From positions 248,001-312,000 of the forward strand of contig NZ_JAFMVC010000003.1 in assembly GCF_025499605.1 (NCBI RefSeq): a DNA stretch of 64,000 nt, read 5' to 3'. Under the pieces are notes generated by a model. That model was not told where the DNA came from, ran no database searches, and worked only from the letters and a program-made list of their open reading frames with translations. Position 1 is the stretch's first letter, and the number at the start of each line of letters is the position of its first letter. The DNA is from Carboxylicivirga litoralis. Its GTDB lineage: Bacteria; Bacteroidota; Bacteroidia; Bacteroidales; Marinilabiliaceae. Positions 8,800-17,607 of the stretch are shown piece after piece. The position numbers and the translations under genes are program-made.

Positions 8800-9591
8800 A
8801 TGAAACAATTACATGTATTGATGGCTGTGATGGTTATTGCACTTAGCAGTTGTCAGTTTTTTGGGCCACAAAAAGAAGTGGTAAAAACAGGTTCTAAAAA
8901 TGCAGATGGAACTTTTATTAAAAAGCGTCATTTCAATGATGATCCACACTCGCCTGTTGAGTGGGAGATATCAATGAAATTTCAGGAAGGTAGCAAATCA
9001 GCTATTCGTCATGGTGTTTCAAAGCGCTTTTCAAAGTCCGGAAAGCTGTTGGAAACGATTACTTATAAAGAAAATAAAAAAGATGGTATCCGATTAACCT
9101 ACCATTCAACAGGTAAAGTATATAAAGAACAGCCGTATATAGATGGGCGGTTAAATGGTATTTGTAAACGCTACGATCGTGATGGTGAGTTAACGGCCGA
9201 GTATGAATACAAAAATGGTTTGCCAGGTATTGGTTTGAAGCGATACACCAACCTGGGTAAACTACGTCCCGATCCTGTAATAAAGATTACTAAAAACGAT
9301 AATATTCGTACAACGGGCACTTACGTTCTAGGTTTGTCTTTGGCAGGTGAAGGAGTAAAAAGCATTAAATCTGTTGAGTATTATGAAGGTCAGCTAATCG
9401 AAGGTAAATACTACCACAAAAACTTATCGCCTGCTAAAAAGTTATCATCTAAAAAAGGTGAGATAAGCATTAAGCTTCCTAAGGGTAGTTCTATCAACAA
9501 AACGCTTAACATTGTAGCAGTTTGTAAAACAACGGATGGTTTGCAGTTGATTATGCAAAAGCCAGTTAAAGTTGATGCGCGTGGAATATAA
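8800..9591 (+). CDS. MORN/YwqK-type repeat lipoprotein
   Basis: Envelope lipoprotein of 263 aa and unknown role. The type II signal peptide ends in LSSC, with Cys at 18. Residues 60-150 carry repeats of the form G-x-x-K-x-Y/F-x-x-x-G-x-L, for example HGVSKRFSKSGKL, DGIRLTYHSTGKV and NGICKRYDRDGEL. These are the MORN-like units of the YwqK/toxin-antitoxin MORN family. The C-terminal 100 residues look like a beta-rich domain with no motif I recognise. It stands alone between two terminators. Despite the family nickname there is no neighbouring toxin gene, so an antitoxin role is not supported. Confidence 0.8.
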   Translation: MKQLHVLMAVMVIALSSCQFFGPQKEVVKTGSKNADGTFIKKRHFNDDPHSPVEWEISMKFQEGSKSAIRHGVSKRFSKSGKLLETITYKENKKDGIRLTYHSTGKVYKEQPYIDGRLNGICKRYDRDGELTAEYEYKNGLPGIGLKRYTNLGKLRPDPVIKITKNDNIRTTGTYVLGLSLAGEGVKSIKSVEYYEGQLIEGKYYHKNLSPAKKLSSKKGEISIKLPKGSSINKTLNIVAVCKTTDGLQLIMQKPVKVDARGI

Positions 9592-9613
9592 TTGTTAGTA
9601 CGATATAAAATGA

Positions 9614-9650
9614 AAGGCTCGGAATTGATTTTCCGAGCCTTTTTTATTTT
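9614..9650. terminator. Terminator between lipoprotein and nucleoside transporter genes
   Basis: An 11-bp stem (AAGGCTCGGAA/TTCCGAGCCTT) with a 6-base loop is followed by TTTTTATTTT on the plus strand. The minus side has TTTCATTTTATA, so it may also end the convergent transcript. A second imperfect hairpin (TAGTCC...GGACTA, about 9660-9694) lies beside it. Confidence 0.88.
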
Positions 9651-9713
9651 CTGACTGTCTAGTCCAATAATCTGTAACGGTTATTTAGGACTAGTCAGAC
9701 TATTCAATAGTGT

Positions 9714-11105
9714 TTATCCCATCATCATTCCTACGATTGTGGCCGACATAAGGGAGGCTAATGTACCAGCTAATAATGCTCTGAATCCAAACTTTGAAAG
9801 GAATTCTCGTTTGTTTGGAGCTAAACCACCGATTCCTCCAATCTGTATGCCAATGGATGCAAAGTTGGCAAAGCCACAAAGCATATAAGTGGCCATAATC
9901 ACCGACTTACTATGCATCAGAGCACCGGTCGATTTAAATTCAGCCAGGCTGGTGTATCCAACAAATTCACTGGCAATAATCTTCTCACCCAATAGCTGAC
10001 CAACTAAAGCAATATCCTGTGAAGGAACACCAATCAGCCACATCAGTGGTGCTAGGCAGTAGCCTAAAATAAATTCAAGATTAAAATGTTCGTACTGGCC
10101 GTTGGTCCATTGTGCAATGGAGTCATTTAAAGTAGTCCATTCGCCCACTTTATCAAAACCATAGTTGATAAGCGCAATAAAGGCGAAGAATACCAATAGC
10201 ATGGCACCAACATTAGCTGCCAGCTTTAAACCTTCAGTTGTTCCGTTACTCATGGCATCCAAAATGTTGCTGCCAATTTTGTCCATCGATATTTTAATCT
10301 CCGATTTAATTTCTTCTGTTTGAGGAACCAATACTTTAGAAATAACAATAGCGCCCGGAGCTGCCATAACCGAGGCCGTCAATAAGTGTTTGGCAAACAT
10401 CAGGCGTTGAACCGGGTCATCGCCGCCCAAAAAACCAATATAAGCTGCCAGTACTCCACCGGCAACTGTTGCCATTCCGCCTACCATCACTAAAAACATT
10501 TCCGAGGCATTCATCTTAGGCAAGTAAGCCTTAATCATTAAGGGAGCTTCGGTTTGACCAAGGAAAATATTACCGGCAACGGATAAACTTTCAGCTCCAG
10601 ATAGTTTAAGTGCTTTGGTTAAGGCCCAAGCCAGTGCCCAAACAATCTTCTGAATAATGCCTAAGTAGAATAGCACACTGGTCAGCGCCGAGAAGAATAT
10701 AATGGTTGGTAAGATTTGGAATGCAAAAATGTAACCGAATGTAGATGAATCTAAGAGGTCGCCAAGCAGAAATTCACTACCTACTTTTGTAAAATCCAGT
10801 ACAAGTGTGAATAGCTTACCTAAAAATTCAAAAATGCTTTGTACGAAAGGAATGTAAAGCACGGAAACAGCTAATAATAGCTGGATAGTCAGGCCAATGC
10901 CAACCACTTTCCAGGAGATGCCTTTGCGGTTTAAACTAAATAACCAGGCAATGCCAATTAATATGGCCATGCCAAACAGTCCGCGGAGAATTCCCATAAA
11001 GTTAAAAGACGTAGCCGTGTTAATTTCTACAACTGCATTATGGTTTTGGGCAAATAAAGTCGTCGTGAATATTAAGCAAATTAATGCCAGAAGATATTTC
11101 TTCAT
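9714..11105 (-). CDS. nupC: Concentrative nucleoside transporter (CNT/NupC family)
   Basis: Inner-membrane symporter taking up nucleosides with Na+ or H+, 463 aa. After a signal-like N-terminus (cleavage possible after LFAQ, residue 20) there is a run of hydrophobic helices. The CNT signature is visible: NIFLGQTEAPL, then MVGGMATVAGG, and near the C-terminus the helix with GFANFASIGIQ. It lies 45 bases downstream of a BFN-type nuclease gene on the same strand, so the two are probably cotranscribed. That would pair nucleic acid turnover with nucleoside salvage, which is inference. The ion used cannot be told from sequence. Confidence 0.93.
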   Translation of the reverse strand: MKKYLLALICLIFTTTLFAQNHNAVVEINTATSFNFMGILRGLFGMAILIGIAWLFSLNRKGISWKVVGIGLTIQLLLAVSVLYIPFVQSIFEFLGKLFTLVLDFTKVGSEFLLGDLLDSSTFGYIFAFQILPTIIFFSALTSVLFYLGIIQKIVWALAWALTKALKLSGAESLSVAGNIFLGQTEAPLMIKAYLPKMNASEMFLVMVGGMATVAGGVLAAYIGFLGGDDPVQRLMFAKHLLTASVMAAPGAIVISKVLVPQTEEIKSEIKISMDKIGSNILDAMSNGTTEGLKLAANVGAMLLVFFAFIALINYGFDKVGEWTTLNDSIAQWTNGQYEHFNLEFILGYCLAPLMWLIGVPSQDIALVGQLLGEKIIASEFVGYTSLAEFKSTGALMHSKSVIMATYMLCGFANFASIGIQIGGIGGLAPNKREFLSKFGFRALLAGTLASLMSATIVGMMMG

Positions 11106-11150
11106 AAGGTTTAGGAATTTAAATAAATGATAGTTGGAGTAGAGAACAAA

Positions 11151-11756
11151 CTATTGGTTCTCTCTGCGGTTGATTTCATCTCTGATTTTTGAGGCTTTTT
11201 CATAGTCCTCAGCCAGGATGGCTTCCTCCAATAGTTTTTTTAAGTCATCCAATGATTTGGATTGATATTTTGTGCTCTCCTTTTTCTTCGTTTCTGTTTT
11301 TTCAATAGGGGTAATAGTATGCCCTTCTTCCTTTTTATCAAAATCAAGTACAATACCTGCTTTTTCTATAATATCATCATAGGTATATATTGGGCAGCCA
11401 AAGCGTAAGGCTAAAGCAACAGCATCGGATGTGCGTGAGTCGATGTGAAGCTTCTCATTTTCTCTCTGACAAACTAACTCAGAATAAAAAATGCCTTCTT
11501 CCAGTTTGTACACAACTACCTCCTGGATATCAATATTAAATGATTTTGAAAAGTTAAGGAATAAATCGTGTGTTAACGGGCGGGGTGGTTCTAATCCTTC
11601 AAGCTTTATGGCGATTGATTGTGCTTCTACTCCTCCAATGATTATTGGAATTCGTCTTTCTCCATCTTCTTCGGCCAAAACCAGAGCGTAAGCGCCTGAC
11701 TGAGTTTGGCTATACGATAAACCAAGAATGTTTAACTTGATTTTTTTTCTGCTCAT
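11151..11756 (-). CDS. Bifunctional nuclease (DUF151/BFN) with C-terminal UVR motif
   Basis: 201 aa. Residues 1-140 are a BFN-type nuclease domain: YALVLAEEDGERRIPIIIGG, then EAQSIAIKLEG and DSRTSDAVALALRFGCPIY, the conserved core of this family. A charged linker of Lys and Glu follows. The last 40 residues (LDDLKKLLEEAILAEDYEKA then KIRDEI) are a UvrB/UvrC-type motif, a coiled pair of helices used for protein contacts. Proteins of this two-domain form are widespread in Bacteroidota. Some family members have nuclease activity; the cellular role here is not established. It is the first gene of an operon with the nucleoside transporter. Confidence 0.88.
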   Translation of the reverse strand: MSRKKIKLNILGLSYSQTQSGAYALVLAEEDGERRIPIIIGGVEAQSIAIKLEGLEPPRPLTHDLFLNFSKSFNIDIQEVVVYKLEEGIFYSELVCQRENEKLHIDSRTSDAVALALRFGCPIYTYDDIIEKAGIVLDFDKKEEGHTITPIEKTETKKKESTKYQSKSLDDLKKLLEEAILAEDYEKASKIRDEINRRENQ

Positions 11757-12072
11757 AATCGCTGCTTAGATCATTGTCTCTTATGCTTCTGATGCAAGAA
11801 ATTGCTTCAAAAGAAGAGAGGATTAGTGTTAATAATGCATTGAAACAAATATAGTAATTACTTTTTAACATTTTTAGATAAAGGCTTTTTAATAAGCGAT
11901 TCATTATCTTTAGAGGGCATAAAAAACTAATTTTCAGCAAAGAGAACGTTTTTTTATTTGTGTTGGAAAGTAATTTTATATACTTTTGCACTCCATTAGA
12001 ATCTTGTGGGGTAGAAAAAGTGGCTTTTAAAGTAAGTCCACCTCCTGGATAAAACCATAAATAATTGGTGAC
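11757..12072. other. Divergent spacer upstream of rplU
   Basis: 316 bases with no gene. The right part holds the rplU promoter and a leader of about 78 bases. On the minus strand TATATTTG (11853-11846) is a possible -7 element for the BFN nuclease operon, but I see no good -33 element. The leader holds GTGGGG and CCACCTCC stretches that might pair; this is too weak to call a riboregulator. Confidence 0.5.
11957..11988 (+). promoter_or_regulatory. rplU-rpmA promoter
   Basis: TTTG (11957-11960), a 20-bp spacer and TACTTTTG (11981-11988) form a near-perfect Bacteroidota promoter. Transcription should begin near 11994, leaving a leader of about 78 bases. Confidence 0.85.
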
Positions 12073-12384
12073 ATGTACGCAATTGTTGATATTGCTGGAC
12101 AGCAATTCAAAGTAGAGAAAGAAAGAAAAATCTTTGTGCATCGATTGAGTGCCGAGGAAGGTGCTACAGTTGAATTTGAAAAAGTACTTTTAACAGACAA
12201 CGAAGGAGACGTTAAGATTGGTGCTCCTGTTGTAGAAGGTGCTAAAGTAACTGCGAAAGTTCTATCACACGTTAAAGGTGATAAAGTAATCGTTTTCAAG
12301 AAGAAAAGAAGAAAAGGTTACCAGAAGAAGAATGGACATCGTCAGTGCTTCACTCAAATTCAAATTGAAGAAATCGTAGGTTAG
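12073..12384 (+). CDS. rplU: 50S ribosomal protein L21
   Basis: Large-subunit protein that binds 23S rRNA, 103 aa, normal length. It begins [16 protein letters not shown] and has the basic [16 protein letters not shown] loop typical of L21. It is followed 23 bases later by rpmA, the usual bacterial pair, under a strong promoter. The two are expected to be made in equal amounts from one transcript. Confidence 0.98.
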   Translation: MYAIVDIAGQQFKVEKERKIFVHRLSAEEGATVEFEKVLLTDNEGDVKIGAPVVEGAKVTAKVLSHVKGDKVIVFKKKRRKGYQKKNGHRQCFTQIQIEEIVG

Positions 12385-12407
12385 TAACTCAAAAAAATTA
12401 GAATAAG

Positions 12408-12671
12408 ATGGCACATAAGAAAGGCGTCGGTAGTTCGAAGAACGGTAGAGAGTCGGAAAGTAAACGACTTGGCGTAAAAATTTATGGCGGTCAGGCTGCC
12501 AAAGCTGGAAACATCCTTGTAAGACAACGAGGAACACAGCACCATCCAGGTGAGAACGTTGGTATGGGTAAAGACCACACTTTGTTCGCATTGATTAATG
12601 GTACTGTTGCTTTCCGCAAGAAAAAAGACAACAAATCTTATGTATCAGTAGTTCCTTTTACTGCTGAATAA
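12408..12671 (+). CDS. rpmA: 50S ribosomal protein L27
   Basis: Large-subunit protein reaching toward the peptidyl transferase centre, 87 aa. The sequence opens [18 protein letters not shown], followed by [11 protein letters not shown] and [10 protein letters not shown], all family hallmarks. There is no cleavable N-terminal leader of the kind found in Firmicutes L27. It is the second gene after rplU and ends at a terminator-like inverted repeat. Confidence 0.98.
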   Translation: MAHKKGVGSSKNGRESESKRLGVKIYGGQAAKAGNILVRQRGTQHHPGENVGMGKDHTLFALINGTVAFRKKKDNKSYVSVVPFTAE

Positions 12672-12693
12672 TAAGATTACTGAAAGCATTATT

Positions 12694-12742
12694 AAATCTC
12701 CTGTTTTTATTACTTTCGTAATGAATTCAGGAGATTTTTTTT
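12694..12742 (+). terminator. rpmA terminator
   Basis: AAATCTCCTG (12694-12703) pairs with CAGGAGATTT (12728-12737). The 24-base loop contains an inner ATTAC/GTAAT hairpin. A T run follows, 27 bases before serS. Confidence 0.75.
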
Positions 12743-12763
12743 ACTCGAAAACGAAATAACGGT

Positions 12764-14035
12764 ATGTTGACGTTAAAATTTATACAGGATAACAAAGATT
12801 TAGTTGTTGAACGTCTTAAAATCAAGAACTTCGACGCATCAGGGATTGTTAATGCAATCATCGATTTAGATAATAAACGAAAAGCGACTCAGGTTGAAGC
12901 AGAATCATTTCAGCAGGAGATGAATGCGCTGTCTAAAGAAATTGGTCAACTATTTAAATCGGGTAAAGCAGAAGAAGCCAACCAGGCTAAGGCTCGCACA
13001 GGCGAATTAAAAGATAAGATTAAGGAACTAAATACTTCATTAGATGAGATTACCGCTCAGCTAAATGAGCAGTTGGTTGCATTACCAAACATTCCAAATG
13101 AGATTGTTCCTCCCGGGAAAGGTGAAGAAGACAATGTGGAAGTGAAAGCGGGTGGTGCTATGCCACAGCTGGAAGCGAAAGAACCGCATTGGGATCTGAT
13201 TAAAAAGTACGATCTGATTGATTTTGAATTGGGTACTAAAATCACTGGAGCAGGATTCCCTGTATATAAAGGAAAAGGTGCTCGTTTGCAGCGTGCTTTA
13301 ATTAATTTCTTCCTGGATGAAGCTGAGAAAGCTGGTTACAGCGAGGTGATTCCGCCGTTAGTGGTGAATGAAGACTCTGGTTTTGGCACTGGTCAGTTAC
13401 CTGATAAAGAAGGGCAGATGTACCATGTAACAGCTGACAACCTGTATTTAATTCCAACGGCAGAAGTACCGGTAACGAATATTTTCCGAGATGTAATTTT
13501 AAAAGCTTCAGAAATGCCGGTGAAGCATTGTGCTTACTCAGCTTGTTTCCGTCGCGAGGCAGGTTCATGGGGAGCTCACGTACGGGGTTTGAATCGCTTA
13601 CACCAGTTCGATAAGGTAGAGATCGTACAAGTGGCTCATCCTGATCAGTCGTATGAGATTTTGGATAAGATGGTGGCTCATGTACAAACTTTGGTCGAAA
13701 AATTAGAATTGCCATGGCGTATCTTGCGTTTATGTGGTGGCGATTTAAGTTTTACATCGGCATTAACATATGACTTTGAGGTGTACTCAGCCGCTCAGGA
13801 GCGTTGGTTAGAAGTTAGTTCGGTATCAAATTTTGAGAGTTACCAGGCTAATCGTTTAAAGCTGCGTTACAAAGAAGACGGTGAGAAGAAAGCCCAGTTA
13901 GCGCACACTTTAAATGGTAGTGCTTTGGCCTTACCGCGTATTGTTGCAGCTATTTTAGAAAATAACCAAACGCCTGAAGGTATCAAGGTGCCTGAGGTAT
14001 TGGTTCCTTATTGCGGATTTGATATTATTAAGTAA
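12764..14035 (+). CDS. serS: Serine--tRNA ligase
   Basis: Class II aminoacyl-tRNA synthetase that charges tRNA-Ser, 423 aa, the normal length. Residues 1-110 form the long antiparallel coiled coil that grips the tRNA variable arm. The catalytic core follows with TAEVPVTN, motif 2 FRREAGSWG and motif 3 LNGSALALPRIVAAILE. No insertion or missing residue was seen. It has a strong terminator downstream. Its start sits 27 bases after the rpmA terminator, so it may rely partly on read-through. Confidence 0.98.
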   Translation: MLTLKFIQDNKDLVVERLKIKNFDASGIVNAIIDLDNKRKATQVEAESFQQEMNALSKEIGQLFKSGKAEEANQAKARTGELKDKIKELNTSLDEITAQLNEQLVALPNIPNEIVPPGKGEEDNVEVKAGGAMPQLEAKEPHWDLIKKYDLIDFELGTKITGAGFPVYKGKGARLQRALINFFLDEAEKAGYSEVIPPLVVNEDSGFGTGQLPDKEGQMYHVTADNLYLIPTAEVPVTNIFRDVILKASEMPVKHCAYSACFRREAGSWGAHVRGLNRLHQFDKVEIVQVAHPDQSYEILDKMVAHVQTLVEKLELPWRILRLCGGDLSFTSALTYDFEVYSAAQERWLEVSSVSNFESYQANRLKLRYKEDGEKKAQLAHTLNGSALALPRIVAAILENNQTPEGIKVPEVLVPYCGFDIIK

Positions 14036-14052
14036 GATTTACTTTATACTAC

Positions 14053-14097
14053 ACCTCGACATCGTTCACCGAGCGGTGTCGGGGTTATTTTTTTTCT
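14053..14097 (+). terminator. serS terminator
   Basis: A 12-bp stem (14053-14064 with 14074-14085) including two G-U pairs is followed by TATTTTTTTT. Confidence 0.9.
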
Positions 14098-14135
14098 ACT
14101 GACTACAGTTTAAATAATATTATTACTAAATACTT

Positions 14136-14444
14136 ATGTATATATTCAACACCACTTTTATGATTGATGATGCCATTGTTGATGATTGGAAACAGTGGAT
14201 GAACCGCAACTATGTTCCTACGATGAAGGACTTGGTAAAAAGTATTCGTGTTGAGTTATACGAAGTAATGGCTGTGGTTGAGGAAGGAAACACCAATTTT
14301 TCGTGTCAGATGCAGGTAACTAACCCCGCTGATTTGGATACGATTAATAAATATAACGCCATTCTAGTCAATAATGTGAAAGAAAAGTTAGGCGAAAAGT
14401 GTCTGACCTTCAGTTCTATCCTTAACGAAGTAAAGCTTGGCTAA
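14136..14444 (+). CDS. DUF4286 family protein
   Basis: 102-aa protein resembling the DUF4286 family found beside ruvC in Bacteroidota. It begins [19 protein letters not shown] and contains [20 protein letters not shown], with the ferredoxin-like alpha-beta pattern seen in small dimeric folds. No catalytic motif is visible and the function is unknown. Its 3' end overlaps the ruvC start by 8 bases, so the two should be translationally coupled. That coupling hints at a link to recombination, but this is only context. Confidence 0.8.
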   Translation: MYIFNTTFMIDDAIVDDWKQWMNRNYVPTMKDLVKSIRVELYEVMAVVEEGNTNFSCQMQVTNPADLDTINKYNAILVNNVKEKLGEKCLTFSSILNEVKLG

Positions 14445-14991
14445 GGAGCGCATTATACTCGGTATTGACCCAGGTACTACTGTGATGGGCTACGGTATTA
14501 TTCGGTGTGTGGGTAATAAAGCTGACATGGTGACAATGGGTGTGCTTGAGCTGCATAAGTACGGAGATCATTACCTGAAGTTGCAAAAGATTTTTGAGCG
14601 TGTGGTGCAGTTGGTTGATACCTATCATCCGGATGAGCTGGCTATTGAAGCTCCGTTCTATGGCAAAAACGTTCAGTCGATGTTGAAATTAGGACGAGCA
14701 CAAGGTGTGGCTATGGCAGCAGCTTTGACGCGTTCTCTGCCTATTTTTGAATATGCTCCGTTACGTATCAAGCAAGCTATAACCGGCAATGGTCGTGCAT
14801 CAAAAGAGCAAGTGGCTATGTTGCTTCAAAACCTGTTGAAGATTAAAGAACTACCCAAATACCTGGATGCTACCGATGGATTAGCTGCCGCGTATTGCCA
14901 TTTTCTGCAAAATCAACGCGTGAATATTTCCGGTGGAGCGAAGAGCTGGAAAGAGTTTATGAGTAAAAATCCTGGACGCGTTAAAAAGTAA
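14437..14991 (+). CDS. ruvC: Holliday junction endonuclease RuvC, TTG start
   Basis: Resolves Holliday junctions with RuvAB, 184 aa. The four acidic catalytic residues are present: Asp11 (GIDPGT), Glu71 ([10 protein letters not shown]), Asp144 and Asp147 ([12 protein letters not shown]). The start must be upstream of Asp11. The frame is closed by a stop at 14431-14433, so the TTG at 14437 is the only common start codon possible. It overlaps the DUF4286 stop by 8 bases, consistent with coupled translation. The 3' end meets priA tail to tail with one base between the stops. The C-terminal 20 residues are Lys-rich. Confidence 0.96.
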   Translation: MAKERIILGIDPGTTVMGYGIIRCVGNKADMVTMGVLELHKYGDHYLKLQKIFERVVQLVDTYHPDELAIEAPFYGKNVQSMLKLGRAQGVAMAAALTRSLPIFEYAPLRIKQAITGNGRASKEQVAMLLQNLLKIKELPKYLDATDGLAAAYCHFLQNQRVNISGGAKSWKEFMSKNPGRVKK

Positions 14992-14992
14992 G

Positions 14993-17464
14993 CTAAGCAG
15001 GATCCACATCTATCTGAAAGGTGACATAACGAAATTCCTGCTGTGCCTGTAAGTTAAAAATAGCTTCGCGCATTAAATCTTTCACTTTGGCTGGCGATGC
15101 TTTCTTCTCCATCTTAATTAAAATCTTCTTAATAAACAGGTTTTGAATCCGGTTGATAACCGGTGCCTGAGGACCTAATACACGATTGCCAAAAATTACT
15201 CGTAGTTGCTCGGCCAGGAGGTGTGAAGCTTTGTTTGTTACCCGCTGATCTTTGTGCTTAACGGTGATGTTAATCAGGCGGTAAAAAGGTGGATATTTAA
15301 ACAGTTGACGTTCTTCCAGCTGACCATTGTAATGATTGCTGAAGTTATGGTTGATGACATCCATAATAACCGGATGTTTAGGATTAGAAGTTTGTAACAC
15401 CACTAAACCTCGCTTGTTTTTACGACCGGCACGGCCACTTACTTGTGTCATTAGTTGGTAGCTGCGCTCAAAAGCCCTGAAGTCGGGATAATTCAACATG
15501 TTATCGGCATTGAGGATACCAACCACGCTTACATTATCAAAGTCGAGCCCTTTGGATATCATTTGTGTACCAATAAGGATGTGCACTTCGCCCTCTTCAA
15601 ATTTCTTGATTATTTTATCGTAACCCGACTTGCTGCGTGTCGTGTCTAAATCCATTCGCGCCACCTTATGGTCTGGATAAAGCAGGCTCATTTCTTCCTC
15701 AATCTTTTCTGTGCCAAAGCCACGCGTCTCAATGGCCGGACTATGACAAGCCGGACAAACAGTAGGCAACTGCATGGCGTGGTTGCAATAATGGCAAACC
15801 AACTGGTTGAGGTGCTTATGATAGGTCATGGACACATCGCAGTTAACGCATTTGACTACATGAGCGCATTGTCCGCATTCGATAAAGGGACTAAATCCAC
15901 GACGGTTTTGAAACAAGATGACTTGTTCACCTTTTAGTAAAGCGTTATCAATCTTCTCTAGAAGAACCGGCGAGAAATGTGAATTCATCTGCTTCTTTCG
16001 CTTGGCTTCACGCACGTCTACAGCAATTACTTCAGGCATCTCAATGCCTTCGTAGCGTTGAGTTAATTCTACCAATGCATACTTTCCTTGTTGTGCATTG
16101 TAATACGATTCGATAGAAGGCGTGGCTGTCCCCAGAAGTGTTTTAGCTCCAAAGAAATTGCCCAACACAATAGCCGCATCGCGTGCATGATACCTAGGTG
16201 CCGGGTCAAACTGTTTATAGGTATTTTCGTGTTCCTCATCAACAATGATCAGTCCCAGGTTGGAGAAGGGCAAAAACACCGAAGAGCGAACACCTACAAT
16301 CAATTGGTAATCTTTTTGTTGCAATAGGTTATTCCATACTTCAACACGTTCGGCATCGGCAAATTTACTGTGGTAAATACCCATTTTATTGCCAAAATGC
16401 TTTTGCAGGCGTGAAGTAATTTGCGTGGTTAAGGCAATTTCGGGCAAAAGATATAGCACCTGTTTGCCTTGCTGGAGCTGCTCTTCAATCAAATGAATAT
16501 AAATCTCAGTTTTTCCACCTGAAGTGACACCATGTAGTAACGTGACGTCATGTGTTTCAAAGCCCGTTTTTATTTCATCAAAAGCAGTTTGCTGAACCTC
16601 ACTTAGGGCATTTGCTATTTGTACTTCTTTATCGTCTAAATCAAGTCGATCGATGGCACGTACCTGTTCGAGCAGTATATTTTTTTTACATAACTCTTTA
16701 ATGGCAGGCTGGCTGGCATTGGCATTTTTTAGTAATTGGGTTTTGCCAACCGATTGGTTCGTTATGGCACCTGTTAAGCCACCCACCTGCGACAATAAGG
16801 TCATCAGTAACTCTTGCTGCCTGGGGGCTCTCGACAACTTATCAAAAACCTGCTGAAGTGCCTCTTCCGACTGACAATCAGGGTGAAGAGAAATGACCTT
16901 CTCAGTTTTGGCTTTATAACTTTCTTTTAAATGCTCATTGACAAAAACGGCGTTATACTCCAATAAGCGTTTTACAACAGGCAAGCTATTTTTTAAACCG
17001 CTTGATTGATTAATGTCGTTGATGGAGCATACCTTTTTGCCGGCAATGATATCGAGTACTTTGTTTTCTCGATCTGAAAGTGGAAATTCGGCTTCAAAAT
17101 CGGCATTGTAGATAATGCGTGTTTCGCTTTCCATTTTCAAGCCCGATGGCAAAGCTGCTTTGTACACTTCGCCTAAAGTGCATTGGTAGTAATCAGCCAG
17201 CCAATTCCAGAACATGAGTTGATAAGCATTCACCACTGGTTTATCATCTAAAACTGAGATGATATCCTTCGTTTCGTATTCTTCAGGCTGGTTATGATGT
17301 AGTTGGCACACAATGCCCGAGTACACCTTCTTCTTTCCAAAAGGTACTGCTACACGCTTTCCAATACTTGACAGATGTGTTAAATCATCAGGCACAGCAT
17401 AGGTAAACAGCCTGGGCAGAGGCACAGGTAAAATGATATCGGCAAAAAGAGGCTTGTTACTCAT
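14993..17464 (-). CDS. priA: Primosomal protein N' (replication restart helicase PriA)
   Basis: 3'-5' superfamily 2 helicase that reloads the replisome at stalled forks, 823 aa. The N-terminal 3'-DNA-end-binding domain starts ADIILPVPLPRLFTYAVP. Walker A (HGVTSGGKTE) is near residue 315 and the DEEH box near 410. Paired zinc-binding Cys motifs (CGQC, CVNC, CHYC, CPAC) lie near 535-575. The motif QVSGRAGR follows. It is convergent with ruvC. No frameshift or missing motif was seen. The upstream spacer is short and shared with the divergent metallo-beta-lactamase gene. Confidence 0.97.
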   Translation of the reverse strand: MSNKPLFADIILPVPLPRLFTYAVPDDLTHLSSIGKRVAVPFGKKKVYSGIVCQLHHNQPEEYETKDIISVLDDKPVVNAYQLMFWNWLADYYQCTLGEVYKAALPSGLKMESETRIIYNADFEAEFPLSDRENKVLDIIAGKKVCSINDINQSSGLKNSLPVVKRLLEYNAVFVNEHLKESYKAKTEKVISLHPDCQSEEALQQVFDKLSRAPRQQELLMTLLSQVGGLTGAITNQSVGKTQLLKNANASQPAIKELCKKNILLEQVRAIDRLDLDDKEVQIANALSEVQQTAFDEIKTGFETHDVTLLHGVTSGGKTEIYIHLIEEQLQQGKQVLYLLPEIALTTQITSRLQKHFGNKMGIYHSKFADAERVEVWNNLLQQKDYQLIVGVRSSVFLPFSNLGLIIVDEEHENTYKQFDPAPRYHARDAAIVLGNFFGAKTLLGTATPSIESYYNAQQGKYALVELTQRYEGIEMPEVIAVDVREAKRKKQMNSHFSPVLLEKIDNALLKGEQVILFQNRRGFSPFIECGQCAHVVKCVNCDVSMTYHKHLNQLVCHYCNHAMQLPTVCPACHSPAIETRGFGTEKIEEEMSLLYPDHKVARMDLDTTRSKSGYDKIIKKFEEGEVHILIGTQMISKGLDFDNVSVVGILNADNMLNYPDFRAFERSYQLMTQVSGRAGRKNKRGLVVLQTSNPKHPVIMDVINHNFSNHYNGQLEERQLFKYPPFYRLINITVKHKDQRVTNKASHLLAEQLRVIFGNRVLGPQAPVINRIQNLFIKKILIKMEKKASPAKVKDLMREAIFNLQAQQEFRYVTFQIDVDPA

Positions 17465-17607
17465 TCATGAAATTTGAATGTGTAAAGATAAAAATTAGAA
17501 ATCAGAGAAAAGACAAAAGATTCAAGATGGCGAAGGTTTTATTAGTATCTATGTTTTTATCAAGATAAAACTAGACGTTTTGTTAACTTCGTCTTTTTAA
17601 TGGATGA

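Noticed and set aside
8800-9591. Antitoxin role for the MORN-type protein
   Set aside because: It has a lipoprotein signal peptide and no toxin gene next to it; the family label alone is not evidence.
11995-12072. L21 leader riboregulator
   Set aside because: Some complementarity exists in the rplU leader, but no stable structure or known leader motif could be identified by eye.
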